Shown: positions 23,597 to 35,960, counted from the stretch's first letter. The stretch is DNA of 64,000 nt from Macrostomum hystrix (GCA_950097015.1 CATNEN010000034.1:2953501-3017500); one strand, 5' to 3'. Notes: generated from the letters alone by a model not told the origin. A program made the numbers and translations.

Positions 23597-23866
23597 CAGG
23601 GGTCAGCCAGATGCTGCCCTCAAAGCTCACAAATCTGGCCCATTGCCTCTTCAAACACATTCAGTGTCCTGTCTCATCTTTCCCCTGTCTTGTCTCTCCC
23701 ATATCTCATCTCTCCTGTGTCTTATCTCTCCTCTGTCTCATCTCCCCCTGTCATATCTTCTCTGTCTCATCTCTCCCCTATATCATATTTCTACAGTCAA
23801 TGCAGGCCACTATCATCATTTAGGTTCTTTCTTTGGCCCACTAGCTAATAAAACTGCCAACCCCTC
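23597..23866. mobile_element. 270-bp non-autonomous hAT element
   Basis: Imperfect terminal inverted repeats (caggggtcagc / gaggggttggc) are flanked by 8-bp sequences gtctagag and gtctagca, close to the palindromic nTCTAGAn preference of hAT elements. The interior is CT-rich, with repeated tctcatctctcc motifs. A related copy in reverse orientation lies at about 52882-53082. Confidence 0.75.
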
Positions 23867-24027
23867 GTCTAGCACTTCCTTCAGTCCCACTCCCAACACA
23901 ACTTTTCATGCCTATGAATAAAGAAATTATATTTTATCAGTGTAATAAAGTGCTTTTGCAATAAATTATGTGAAATCATGTCTGTTTGACTTTGACCCCC
24001 ACCCAATGGCTAGGGGTTAGAAAAAAC

Positions 24028-26577
24028 GGATCCTAGTCATTTCGTCAACTGCCATTTCGTCAACTGGACACATCGTCAACCCGTTCCCCGTATTGGTCGT
24101 TTCGTCAACCAACCAATAGGATACTTTCAAAGCTTGGTTATTTCGTCAACTGTTCAATGGGACGATGTCAACTTTTTGTCACTTCGTCAACTGCCAATAA
24201 TACACGCCCCGCATGAAACTTTTTCCCGTTGCATGTTTATTCAATGCAGCCCTCCTCCTTTCTCATTCTGGGCTTGGGACCAGACAATGGCGGAGTTACT
24301 GCCACAAAGATACAGTAATTGTATGGTAAAAAAGGAAAAATGCATTGCACAAAATCACAAAGATCACAAAGGCCACCACAAAGGTCACAATCAAATATAA
24401 AGCTGAAGTCATGCGCAGACTGTACAGTACACTTATCCACTTACGTACGTACTAGTCCTGCTGCTGCTGCTGCACCTGTTGCCGCTGTCTGTACGCAAAC
24501 TGGGGAATGTGGCCGAGGCGCGAGCACCGGAGCAGGAATGCACGGATTGACAACTCACCAGTGCGGTACTGCGCCCAGTACCGCTCCACAGTCGTCTGCA
24601 GACGCTCGTACCGTGCTCTGTGCTGGCGCTCCTGAGCACCCTGGTGCACCAGCTCGGCATGCATTGGCACAAGCTTGGCCTCCATGTGCAGCAGGTGCAG
24701 AAGTGGGTAGAGCGTCAACTGCACTCTCTCGGCCCGCTGCTTGAGTCTCCGGTGCCAGCCCTCGACCTCGTTGTTGGTACGTATTGACTGGCCGTACACA
24801 CTGACTTCGTGGACTCGTGGACCGGGTTCGAGAAGAGAAATCAGGATAGGAAGAAGAGATACGGATAGGGATACGAGCAGAGAAGACGGCAGTGTAGTCA
24901 TTTACCGACTTACCTGACATTAGTGCGAAGGCCAGAGGAACCTGCTTGATTGTCGTTCCCTGTCGGATGTAGCAGTGCACCGAGTACAGCTGCTTGAATG
25001 GGGCATGAACGACATCGAAGGTGCCGTCCAGAAACCACAATCTGCGGGAGACAAGCAACTCTATCTGGTTGGATGTGTAAAGAAGCAGATGACGCTTGCC
25101 TGAGCCTTCGACTCGGACATCGCTGCGGAGAAAATTCGGAGGCAGATGATCCAAGGCCAGTGCAAACTGGAGGTCGACTGGAGGCTGCGGGCGCCCAACC
25201 TCACGAGACCGATTGGCGATTCGCACCAGCTGATTGATGCCGGGTACCACTGGGCCAATGTCCCCGCGGTCTCCAGCAACTTCGCCTCCACGATTGCTGC
25301 AGCCGATCTGAAGCAGTGCCGCTTCGCGTCCTCCTTGATCTCGGCGACCAATCGGCGCTTCATTCCCTCACGCACTCGTGCTTCGCAGATGTGAGCCGCT
25401 TGGCCGCTTCGAATGTTGCCCTGACTGTCTTCAATGGCAGAAGCCGGGCACTTCAACCTCGCGATGCCTTGCTTTAATTATTTAAGAGCAATTCCCAAGG
25501 TACTAACCATAATGTCTATAATATTTATTTAAAATTATTTAATTATTAAATGTAGAATGTCTCACCTGCTTCGGCAGCATACATTTCGGCCAGTAGACCT
25601 GCTGCGTCTTCTGCCTCCGCCGCTGGCTCCGCCCCTGGCTCCATCGCTGGCTCCGCCGCTAGATCCGCCGCTGGCTCCGCCGCTAGATCCGCCGCTGGCT
25701 CCGCCGCTAGATCCGCCGCTGGCTCCGCCGCTGGCTCCGCCGCTGGCTCCGCCGCTAGATCCGCCGCTGGCTCCGCCGCTGGCTCCGCCGCTGGCTCCGC
25801 CGCTGGCTCCGTCGCTGGCTCCGTCGCTGGCTCCGCCGCTGGTCTTGCCTGACAAGTGGCACACGACCATGCGAACACGTCCTGCCGCATAAGCTGCCTG
25901 TACTCTGCTTGTGAGATTCTAGTCCCACAAGTTCGATGTTGCCACTTTTGGCACGAATCGCACTGTATGGCCTGTTGACGTGGCCGCACAGTCTCTGAGC
26001 ACTGAATACACTTATCAGTGTCCATTACCAAGACGTAAAAAATTGAGTGGCCCTCCTGAAACCCTACTCCATTATATGGTGTTTGAGGAGGTTGCATTGT
26101 CAGGTTTAAAGTATTTCGTATCATGTTGAGACATGATAGTTGAGGATTAAAAAGGTGCTAATTCGCATTGAGAGATTGAGAGAACATGTGTCAACGCGAG
26201 GGGCGCTGGTTTAAGTAAAAGAGACAGGGTGCACGTTGTCAGCTTAAGAGAACAGGTGTCAGCGCGAGGGCTCTGGTTTAAGTTACAGAGACAGGGCACG
26301 TTGTCAGTTTAGGGGGGGGTGGCGAAGATGGATTGAGAACGTTCCGGATAATAAGTAATAATAACAAAGGTAATGTTATGTACATGTTATGACATTTTCA
26401 AACTGTAGCTAGCCAGTTGACGAAGTAACTAAAATTCTCAGGTCATTTCGTCAACTGACTGATAAAGCAATCTAAAACCTTGGTCATTTCGTCAACTGCA
26501 AGTGAGACCACCTTAAACTGTTGGTCAATTCGTCAACCAAGTTGACGAACTGGCAGTTGACGAAATGACCAGCACCC
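24028..26577 (-). mobile_element. MULE (Mutator-like) DNA transposon, defective
   Basis: A 2,550-bp element flanked by an exact 8-bp duplication, gaaaaaac (24020-24027 and 26578-26585). The termini are inverted. The inner parts match best (gtcatttcgtcaactgcca), with three mismatches in the outer 11 bp. Each end carries about six or seven copies of the motif tttcgtcaact in subterminal arrays. Inside, on minus, are a PHD-finger ORF and MULE transposase segments. The transposase is broken and lacks its central catalytic portion. Confidence 0.85.
24452..26124 (-). pseudogene. PHD-finger MULE transposase, internally deleted
   Basis: From the ATG at 26124, residues about 39-91 form a PHD-like zinc finger (CIQC ... 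CDSCQKWQHRTC ... WSCATC). An Ala-Glu-Pro repeat follows, about 75 residues, encoded by 25.6-25.83 kb. A good donor (AG|GTGAGA) at about 25565 probably starts an intron. The MULE domain follows: a segment ending KLLETAG, a -1/+2 frame change near 25260, then the first catalytic-Asp motif (RRLWFLDGTFDVV) and VPLAFALMSGK. A second donor (GTAAGT) ends it at about 24915. The conserved end QSIRTNNEVEGWHRRLKQ follows directly. In intact MULE transposases about 130 residues, including the second Asp and the catalytic Glu region, lie between these motifs and are missing here. This copy is therefore probably inactive. Confidence 0.75.
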
Positions 26578-26585
26578 GAAAAAAC

Positions 26586-28340
26586 TGCACTTAGATTGTG
26601 CATATAATATGTCATTTAAATTTTTAGGCAATCTCCTAGTTTACTGTGTTAACATGTTTAAGCTTTTCAGCCAATCTAGCAATAAGGGTATATTAAGGGA
26701 TATATAGGCATAACAAGTTAAATGTCAGTTAAGTCTATTATTTTTATTAGTCTTTAATAATGTGCTACTCAGAACCAGAGGTTTTTTCAAAAGGAAGTAG
26801 CCTACTGCAATAAAAACTCTTTCCTTGGAAACAGGTGGTATTAGTGGCCCTCAAAATGCAATATATTGCCATTAATTTTGCCTAGACATAGATCTTAGAC
26901 ATTTGATATTGGTAGGGCCTAGATTGTTAAGTTATTAGGGACTATTAAAAATGAAAGCTATAGTAGACCTACTATCCATCAGATTTGACCAAGTGGCTTA
27001 GTTTGTCCTCAGGGGCAATCATGCTAAGTGCTATCAGCTTTCTAGCCTATGTTCATATTTGTAAAATTTTAAATACTTTTAACTAGCAACAATGCCCCCT
27101 TTGGGGAGCTTAAGTGTGCATAGAAGTATCTAAATCTAAGTAAGTAAGCTAAACAATGGTTTTTCAGTATAAATCATGCTAACCCTTTGATATTTTTCTA
27201 CATCGTTGATAAATTATGTTATATAAATTATGCTACCCTCACTAAATCATTCTACCCCCTCAATATATCATGCTACTCCCTTGAAAGGCATGCTATTTAC
27301 TTAATAACTCATGCCATCCCTCCACAAAGCCTGCTATTATCTCTATAATTCATGTAGTCCCCTACTTATTTTAGGCTAACCTAATAACTCAGCAACCCTG
27401 ATAATTCATGCTACCCCTGCTATGAATCATGCTTACCCCATTATCAAATCAAGCTATGCCCTTGATAATTAATGTTTCCACCTCAATAATTAATTCTACC
27501 CCCTCGTCAAATCATACTACCCTTTGATACTTTTTTCTAACCCTCTATAAATCATGCTATCCCCTTGATTAATCAAGCTATACCTAGATAAATCAAGCTA
27601 CCATTTAATAAATCATGCCACCTCTCAATAATTTATCCTACCCCTTCAGTAAATCATTCTACCCCCTCAAAAAATCATGCCAGCTTCACATCATGCTATA
27701 CCCTCAGTAATCCTTGCTGGTTTTGAGGTAAATGTACTTTTGCAGCCCATCTGTTTGTTTGATTTGCATTTGATCAAGGTGGTTTTTGTCTGAAAGTCTT
27801 GGGCGTATCAACCCTGTTTTTCTACACCCCTTGCACCCACCCCTATCGATTGATTGCATGCATACATTTAAATATTTAACAACAGACCCCACACACCTCA
27901 AGCTGAAGGCTAAATATAATACCACTGCCTTGGAGTTCTCTCCACTTGAGTTTTTCGACTATAGCAAATATTCACCAAATCATGAGTCTTTTGACCAAGC
28001 CTAATAAACACTTTGCAACATCTCAATAAGTAATGCTGTCCCCTTGATAGTTTCTGCTGTCTGGTTGACAATTTTATGCTACCCTTGAATATTTCAAGCT
28101 TCTCCTTACATTCATAGTATTTGTAATATTTATATTACTTATAATACATCATGTAGCACTACTACACTTAACTATGCATTTTAGCGCAATTGCTATGCTT
28201 GTGATTTAACAATCATTATGAAATATGCTAATAACCACATATTTATTGTATATACACATTTATGAGTACTTTAAAAAGTTTTTGTTGCAAGCACATCTGT
28301 CAACATAAAGTTAAACTAAATTGATTTTTAGCCTGCCAAT
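26586..28340. other. intergenic; degenerate repeat of aatcatgctaccccc units
   Basis: At 27.17-27.72 kb and again near 28.03-28.1 kb, loosely spaced variants of taaatcatgctaccccct recur about every 20-30 bp. This is an old, diverged minisatellite. No gene is seen. Confidence 0.6.
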
Positions 28341-28351
28341 CAAATCAAGCC

Positions 28352-30080
28352 ATGACTGTCCAGCTGCATTCAATATCTGGCACATTGGCTCATATTGCTG
28401 ACTTTGATAGGCTCTATGTGAATTTAGACAGCGAGGCTACAGATCTGATGATCTTGCAGCAACAGGTGGAGACCTGCTCAACGCATGTCGAACCTACAGT
28501 TGGAATGGTGAGTCTCTTAATGCTGCCATTTCACTTAATATGCCAAAAATAGAGAAATTAGTGCCATGCAAGTACTTCTGCTGTAATCTTCCTGTTTCCC
28601 TGTTCCCCAGCTCTGCGCTGCTCGCTACGAAGGCTATCTTTACCGTGCTCGATGCATTCGCGCAAATCGTCAGGATGCGCTGATGCACTTTATTGATTAT
28701 GGCAACACTGAGCGAGTGCCAATTGACCAGATCTACGCCCTACCCGATGGGCCTCTGCGTGCCCGACCGCCTCTGGTCCGCTGCTGCAGTCTGGAGGGCC
28801 TCCTAGCCATTGACGAGGACGCGGCGCGGCAGGAGATCTCTCGGATTGCCTTGGAGCGGCCGGTGACTCTTCGGATTTCGAAAATCGACGGCTTGATTGA
28901 GAGTACCGGCGAGGCTGCCATCGTAGCCGAAGATATGCTGGACGATACTGGCAAATCAGTTAGCGAGCGGCTCCTTGAGCTGCGATTGGTCAGGCGGTAC
29001 AAGCCTGCCCGGCCCAGCCTGGAATCATTTGCAGAGCTCAAGATTGTAAACTCCGAAACCGCGCCACCTTGTGTCGAAGAGCAAGCCAAGCCGCTTGTCA
29101 ACAAATTTCAACAGTCTGCGCTGTCCACCTACGAATCTAAGTTGCCCAGCAACGAAACGAAAGTTCCTAGCAACGAAACCAAAGGTCCTAGCAATGGGAA
29201 TATTCCGCCTAGCAACGAAACTAAAGGGCACAGCAACGAGAATATTCCGCCTGGCAACGAATTCAAAGAGCCTGGCAACGAGAACATTCCGCTCAGCAAC
29301 GAAACCAAAGGGTCTAGCAACGGGAATATTCAGCCTAGCAACGAATGCAAAGGGCATAGTAACGAGAATATTCCGCCTAGTAACAAGAATCTTCCGCCTA
29401 TCAACAACACTAGACCACTTAGAAACGAAGCTAAGCCGGCTATGAACGCTGGGAAATCTATCTACATCGGTGCCGTCACGATTACTGAAGTGCTCTCACC
29501 GAACGAGTTTTTTTGCATTCTGCCCAATGCACCACCACCTCCAGTTCTGCCCCTGTCACCTAGGGAACCAATAGGCCTCACAAGTCTGGCCGAACTTGAT
29601 GAGTTCGACCTCAACGCCCTATACGTGGCCCGCTATTCGAGGGATCCTACTCGCCGCTACCATCGCGTGCGCCTGCTCAGCTTGAACCTTCGCAACGCCA
29701 CGGCAACCGTGCTTCTAGTCGACTTTGGTCACGTCGAATCGTCGAAACCACTGGCTGAAATCTACCAGATCAGGCAATCCGACGTCGCCCTGACACCGCT
29801 GATGGCTGCCGCGGCGCGCGCCACTCGCTGCGGACTCCGCGGCCTTGCCACCTGTCCCCCCTGTCTGGCCGGCGAGGCTTCTCGCCTGTTTCGCCAATTC
29901 GTCAACTCGCCGGACTCGACTGGCATCGATGTTGGCAGCTCTGTCGCCTTTGCCGAGTTGTATGCCCCCGTTGCCAACTGCTCAGTTACTCACCCGGCTG
30001 ACCTGCATTGCTACGGGAGTGCCGAGGGCCCGTCTGTTGCTGAACAGCTCATCGCATCCGGAATATCTAAGCCTATTTAA
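28352..30080 (+). CDS. two-Tudor-domain protein with heptad-repeat linker
   Basis: Two exons, 28352-28507 and 28611-30080, join in phase to 541 aa (donor ATG|GTGAGT; acceptor tgttccccag). The first extended Tudor domain spans about 1-110 and has the typical core LYRARCIRANRQDALMHFID followed by YGNTERV. The second spans about 334-480 (YHRVRLLSLNLRNATATVLL then VDFGHVES). Between them, residues about 227-332 are roughly 15 seven-residue repeats of the type SNETKGP/SNENIPP. Extended Tudor domains usually bind dimethyl-arginine on Piwi and other germ-granule proteins, so a role in piRNA or germ-plasm RNA granules is likely but inferred. The family member (TDRD number) is not assignable. An AG (gatttttag) 21 nt upstream of the ATG could be a cis- or trans-splice acceptor. 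Confidence 0.8.
29131..29450 (+). repeat. 21-bp coding minisatellite
   Basis: Units around cctagcaacgaaaccaaagg encode heptapeptides of SNETKGP type inside the Tudor gene. The 21-bp period keeps frame. Substitutions alternate two unit types (ETKG and ENIPP). Confidence 0.85.
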
Positions 30081-33000
30081 TATTGATTTAGGAGTAAATA
30101 CTTCTCAAGGTTATCACAGTTTTTTTAGTCAGAGAATGTAATGGCAGTTGGTGAGTCAGAGTTTTGTATAGATAATAATATCTGAGGATGTTATTGCAAC
30201 TGACATGATCAAATCCTCATTCAAAGTGTTTGTTTCCATACAGTGAAATGTTTATTAGAGTTATTTTGTTGAACAGCAAGTTGCTCCCTATTCGTGGGTG
30301 GCATAAACCATTACTGTGTTCTCAAGCCTGTATTTGTTTTAGCTATTTCTCCATACTTCTTTTTATATTTGGCATTAATAGCCCGCACCTTAGCAATTTA
30401 ACGAAAATGTTCAGTTTGCTTTTGCTTTAACCCCCAAAAGACAGCTGTGTCATTTTCAGTGTTTTGTACGTTATTGCATTTTGCTAATTCAAAGATATCG
30501 CATTTTTTAAAACGTACATAATTAGCTACGTGTAATTATTACCTTTTTAATTTTCATGTGCCGTTACTTGCAAATGTACTATTTTTTACTCATTTACGGC
30601 AAATTTCTACGTAAAAGGATAGGATTAACTACTGTGGCTGCGCTCCTTCAATTACGAGTATGTAGTCATTTGGTTACCAAATTTATAAAAATAGTATAGC
30701 TGGTTGTTTATTGTTTTTTTCTTATATTAGTCTCTTCACGAATTGTAAACCGAGTTGCCTGCAAAGCCTGAAGCAATATAGCAAAGTTTGCCAATTAATG
30801 TAGTTTTTGCTATCTAATCTTCATTCGTTTTAACATACTCTTCTCTGGTGCCTTGTTTGTACTTTTAAAGTGAAGCAAGCTTAATAAACTCTATTGTTCT
30901 AGTTTGGTTTTAGGCAGTTGTGCCTTCATTTGTTTTTTACTCTTTGGTTAGTTAGCCAAGATGAGTCTGTTTTTCATTAAAAGAACATCAGGTGTCTTTT
31001 AAAATATTCGTATTTTTTATACCTAAAAAACTACGACTAGATAGTGGGGTTAATTGAAAGTTAGCGAGGTAGTCGTACTTGTAACTTAGAAACTCACAAA
31101 CTAGTAATAACAAAGCACACGGGCAATTAATCCTTTGGTTGGCCTGGTCAGGGGCACCGACGTGATGTAGGCGATTGTTTCGAAAACGTTCCGTGGCAGT
31201 GCAGGATCGGGTACAATAGAAGCAAGTTAAAAAGCATGTCTTGCCGATCGGGGATATTACGATCATGTGTAATCTATAGGCTGACTAGGCGCAAAAATGC
31301 CTACAGAAGGATTTCAGTGACGCAGTTCGACTAATATCTTTTTCTCCTGTATTTTCAGTACATTGTGTACAACGTACTGTATTCCGCTTGATAGAAAACA
31401 GCAGCGATATGTACGCTGTCTTGATTTTGTTGTCAACGTCAAAGGCGTGCTGTAACTTACGCCGTTACGTATTGCCGGTAGCAATACGGAAAGTTAGCAA
31501 ATAAAGCAATCGGAAAATATATCCCAGCTGTAAAAATGACTTAGATTTTATTGTAGCGTGAATGTTGCTTTGATTCGAACTCTGCAGGAAGCTAGCTTGA
31601 GGGACAACGTGCGAGTAAATACGCGCTTAAGTTAGCAATGCAATTCATTATTTTAAATAAAAATATAGTTATGCATATCTGATACGAGGCTGAATTTGAG
31701 GAAAATAAATTAGGGATATAAGAAATTTGCTTATGAAACAGAGTAGAGTTTAAGCTGTAATACTAAAAATGATTAGCAACAGTCGACTGTACTGTGGTCG
31801 ATGACATGTCAAAACGGGCGACACGTCTTACTGTGATTTGATGTCGTTAGTATAACGGTGATTTGTCGTTAGTTTTGGCGCATGTTTAAAGGTAATTAAA
31901 TCTTCTAATTTAATGTTTACGACTTCAAATCAAAACAATATTGCAATAGAATTCCTGTATGCGAATATTTTGAGAAAACCTCAAAACGAAAAATTTCGTT
32001 GTTTACCTAGTTTTTTATTCAAAATAAATAATATAACCTTCTTGATAAGTTACACTATTCTAGAACTAGAAGTTCAAAACTGTATGACTGAATAATTTAG
32101 CTGAATAAGTTAACAATTAGTGTATTTTTCTCCTATTTTTACAATTCTAAGCAACAGTCCTGTATATAGAGAACTAGATAGAAGTTTTGAGTCCTAGTTA
32201 ACTTCTGAGGACACTCAAAGTTTTTGTAACTACTTAATCAAATATTAATAAATGTATAGTAATAGCTCATTTTCTTTAACATTTTATAACGCTTTACACT
32301 TATATATTTCTCACGTTAAATTGCTATCCTGACAAACCAATCACAGTGGCAGAGCTACAGAGGCCTACTATAGCTTGTAGAACTGGGCCTTAAATGATGA
32401 CAATTTGCTAGGGCTAGGCAGGTTTGCTTTTTAGCTAGGCCCTATGACACAGAGACAGAGGGTCCTTGTAAACATTGAAATTGACCACACAATGGAATAT
32501 AGTGGGACTGAGGGTGTATTTTATTACTTTTTTTCTTTACTGATTTACTCCTTTAAGATTTTAGCTGATTACTAGTTCTTATTTGTATTGATTGAACTTA
32601 GTATAAAACACTTGAAATTTCAAATATTTCAAATTTCAATTTCAAATTTATACAGTTGTGGTAGGCCCTACCTAAATGAATTTATTTAGCAGCTATATAC
32701 AAATATATATTAATTTTGTGCTAGCTTCATTTTTTAAATTAATAAATCATGTATAGAATCTAAACTAGCACAATTTAACCAAGTAAATTTAAATATGTCA
32801 TAGTTAGCTGTGACTTAGTAATCTTTTGTATTTCCTAGATATTAAATTAGGCCTACAAACAAGTATTTAATTAAATTAACAGTATATACTTTTACTTGAA
32901 GCTAAACTGTTTGATTGTTGGTTTTTGCTATATTGTTACAACAGATACAAATTACGTTAGGGTAATTATAGTAGTTAAATGATGAAAGAGACAAGTTACT

Positions 33001-34737
33001 ACTTTGAATAAGGGCACTTATATTGCATAATATTTAAAAAGCGAGTAGTAAGCAATGCAATTGTAGCTTGACCTAAATCCCATTATTCCTATCTCCCTTT
33101 AAAGGTTTCACAAGCTTTTGTAGCCTTTAAAGCCACAGACAAATTTATTTATGCCTAATGGAATGCCTAAAGTCCGGATCATGTAGTGCATGCCAGAATT
33201 TTCCAGCATGCATTTGTTTTCAGCTGGCGTGTATGGATAGCGTGCATTAGTATATATTTTAAGGGTTGGTGTACACTTTGGCATGCATGGCATGTATGGC
33301 AATGGTATAGTGTGCAATCGTACATTGTATTTAAAAAGAGATCAAATATGTGTTTCATGTATCTGTATCTATAATTACAAATATCAACCAATTATTTAGG
33401 ACTTTGCATGAGTAAAACAAAATGTTCTGTTTATATGTTAAAACATGTTTAAGCTTTCTAAATTTGACTATAAATACTATAAAAAATAATTCTTCTGGCA
33501 TGCAGCCAACATGATCTGTACTATGGCCTAATGCTTATTTTTTCTGGATGTTATGATACACTATAAAAATATATCTATTAATTCGATTGTTTGCAATTTA
33601 ACTGTTTATTCATTTATTCAGTATATATTTTAACTTTCTAGATATATAAAAATTTCAGATATATTAGATATATTAAAAAAGTAAGCAGTAAGCCATGCAA
33701 TTGTTGCTTGGCTTGTTTCCCTATGTATACATTTCCCATTATTTTTAATGGCACACTATTTTTGCACTAGTTTACTTATGTCAATTATGCAACTTTTAGG
33801 CCATGACACTGATATAAAATTTTATGCCCAGGTCATTTTAGCTTCAAAAGTTAATTCCAGAAATTTCCTGTATATGACAACAAACCAAGCTTTTGGTTAA
33901 TTTAATATGAAACCTAAATTTCATTTTGTTTGCTCCAAAAAATAATTATTGAATGAACTATTAAATTCTCCAGTAGAAATTTTCCAAGTCAAAAAGAAAC
34001 CTTCTGTTTAACACATTTCTATATATAAAACTTATAAATATTTGTTCTTAGAACATTCAAAAACTTATTTTTGAAGCAATTATAGGTTCATTTATTATAA
34101 CTGTTAGTAGCTAGATGCTTTTTAATTATTTGTTTATATCAAATTTAGTAACATTCTATTTATAGCTTATGTCACCTAATACTTTTTCTGTTTCATTTTA
34201 TATAATAGAAATTAGACACTGATAATTGTTTGGCTTAATTGTCTATCTAAAACATATATATATATAAGTAATAACAATACATTTTTATGCAGAAAATTAT
34301 ACCAAACAGGATTTAAATGCTAAGTAGTTGACTCATTTTACATTTTATATACCATTAAAAACGAAGTTGAAATAGAATAAAAATATCAGTACTTACTTTT
34401 ATTTTTAACCCTGTATATTAAAATATACTTGCCTTCATCTTAAGGTAGATCTAATATATATATATATATAAATAGTAGCATATTGCTTTCTTGGTATTAT
34501 TAGCTATCATATTGGCAATTACCTTTTTTCTTATAATTTGATTTAGACTTTAAAAGGCAATTCATAGTTCTAAAATCTTTATAATGATAATTTGTAGAGA
34601 TAATATTGCGTCTAAGTATTACCCTTCTTTGATATTCTTGTCTTCGAATATAGCTTGCAGCTTCTGAATGAAAAAAAATTAAGACTATTTTGATCTGTAA
34701 ACTTTATCTAAATTTTTGTAGCTTTTTAACCTATACA
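30081..34737. other. 3'UTR and AT-rich intergenic region
   Basis: The Tudor gene's 3'UTR begins here. An AATAAA at 30883-30888 is a candidate poly(A) signal 800 nt after the stop. The rest is AT-rich with short TA runs (about 34.26 and 34.46 kb). A reverse B-box-like segment (agagttcgaatc) lies near 31570, and a cluster of gcatgcatggcatgtatgg is near 33.28 kb. No gene is supported. Confidence 0.5.
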
Positions 34738-34742
34738 GCTCA

Positions 34743-35480
34743 ATGCAGACTGCAATGTCAAAGTGGGCTAGCCAAAGAAGTAGTTTCTCATTAGCATCTA
34801 CCTGGCGCAGCCTGGCTGATGCCACCTTAGCTGACTGGCCCATAGACTATGACCTGCTTGAGCCGGACCTGCCAGCGCTGTCCGAATCGGACATTGCCCG
34901 GCGTATGTGCGGCCTGCCCTACAAACCGGCCGGTAAGGATGACCGGCCGTCTATGGCTGAGACCGCCGCCATTCTTCACCGTCCAGACGCTGAAGCCGGA
35001 CGACAGATGCAGCTGCCGGCTATACCGAGCGCCGAGTCGGCTCGCTCTATAAAACGCCAGCGTCGGGCGGAGCGACTGCGCACGGCTGGCAAGAATTGGT
35101 TCGGCCTGCCACGCCAGGAGACGGACGAGGCCCAGGCCCAGGCCCTGGAGGTGCTGCAGATGCGTCGCTCCTTAGACACCAAGACTTTCTATAGGCGCAA
35201 TGATCGCGACAAACCGGCCAGGTATTATCAGGTTGGCACCTTCGAGGATCGCCCAGAGGATTATTACAGTAGTCGGGTTACTCGCCGACAGCGTCGGGCC
35301 GACACGGTTGACGAACTATTAGCCAGCGAAGAGTTTATGAAGCAGCTGCGAGTGCGCTATAGAAAAATTCACCAGGCTCGCATTGCTGAGAGCGTGCGCC
35401 GGGCTAATAAACTCAAACGGTTGACTAAGAAGCAGAACAAACAGCAGCAGAAGCCGCGGACTAAAGCTAAGTCTAATTAA
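34743..35480 (+). CDS. Fcf2-domain protein (DNTTIP2/Fcf2 family)
   Basis: A single exon of 245 aa. The C-terminal half, about residues 118-220, matches the Fcf2 pre-rRNA-processing domain. It has NWFGLPRQE, then a run ending LQMRRSLDTKTFYRRND, then ARYYQVGTFEDRPEDYYSSR, then VDELLASEEF and a basic helix. Fcf2 in yeast and DNTTIP2 in vertebrates are nucleolar components of the small-subunit processome, needed for early 18S rRNA cleavages. The end is strongly basic (KKQNKQQQKPRTKAKSN), fitting nucleolar/RNA association. The N-terminal half is family-variable. It is shorter than vertebrate DNTTIP2 and close to yeast Fcf2 size. A good acceptor (tttttaacctatacag) ends only 4 nt before the ATG, suggesting a spliced or trans-spliced leader. 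Confidence 0.85.
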   Translation: MQTAMSKWASQRSSFSLASTWRSLADATLADWPIDYDLLEPDLPALSESDIARRMCGLPYKPAGKDDRPSMAETAAILHRPDAEAGRQMQLPAIPSAESARSIKRQRRAERLRTAGKNWFGLPRQETDEAQAQALEVLQMRRSLDTKTFYRRNDRDKPARYYQVGTFEDRPEDYYSSRVTRRQRRADTVDELLASEEFMKQLRVRYRKIHQARIAESVRRANKLKRLTKKQNKQQQKPRTKAKSN

Positions 35481-35859
35481 TATTGTTGAATTCTGGTTGG
35501 TTTATTCTTATTCCATCTCTTGTGTCATTCATTTATTTCTTGAACTTAATTCAACTTCTCCAAGATCACCTTAATTTGACTCCCCATACTATTAAATCCT
35601 TAAATTTGAATCCCTATTCTCTTCTAAATCCTCAAACTGAAACACAATTCATTCTCCAAAATCCTCAATTTTTAATATCCATTCCTAAAGAATTGTTTTT
35701 TTATGAATGCCACCTTTCAGTAGATCTCAAATTTTTTAATCCCATTCTCCCAGCACAAGGCTAAGCACAAATCCCTATTTATTTAAGTTTTACATGTAAT
35801 GATGCATAGACTGTAGAATGGAAAAGTGCGGCTCAACCCTTCCCTATATATCTGTACAT

Positions 35860-35960
35860 AGAAGCCAGACCATTGGTTCTGAATGGATTACCAGTGCCGA
35901 GTCACGTGACCCCCGCCTCAGCAGCCAATGGTCGCTTTGGCCTGTTCTTTAAAGCCTTAA
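35860..35960 (+). promoter_or_regulatory. candidate promoter region with CACGTG and CCAAT elements
   Basis: A perfect 10-bp palindrome, gtcacgtgac (35901-35910, an E-box of the USF/TFE type), lies between inverted CCAAT-type motifs (ccattgg near 35870; ccaatgg near 35925). It may drive the CHD gene downstream, whose 5'UTR is otherwise unassigned. That link is inference. Confidence 0.35.

Noticed and set aside
25557-25892. Plus-strand ORF rich in LAPPLDPP
   Set aside because: It is the antisense shadow of the Ala-Glu-Pro repeat of the MULE protein, which carries the recognisable PHD finger on minus.
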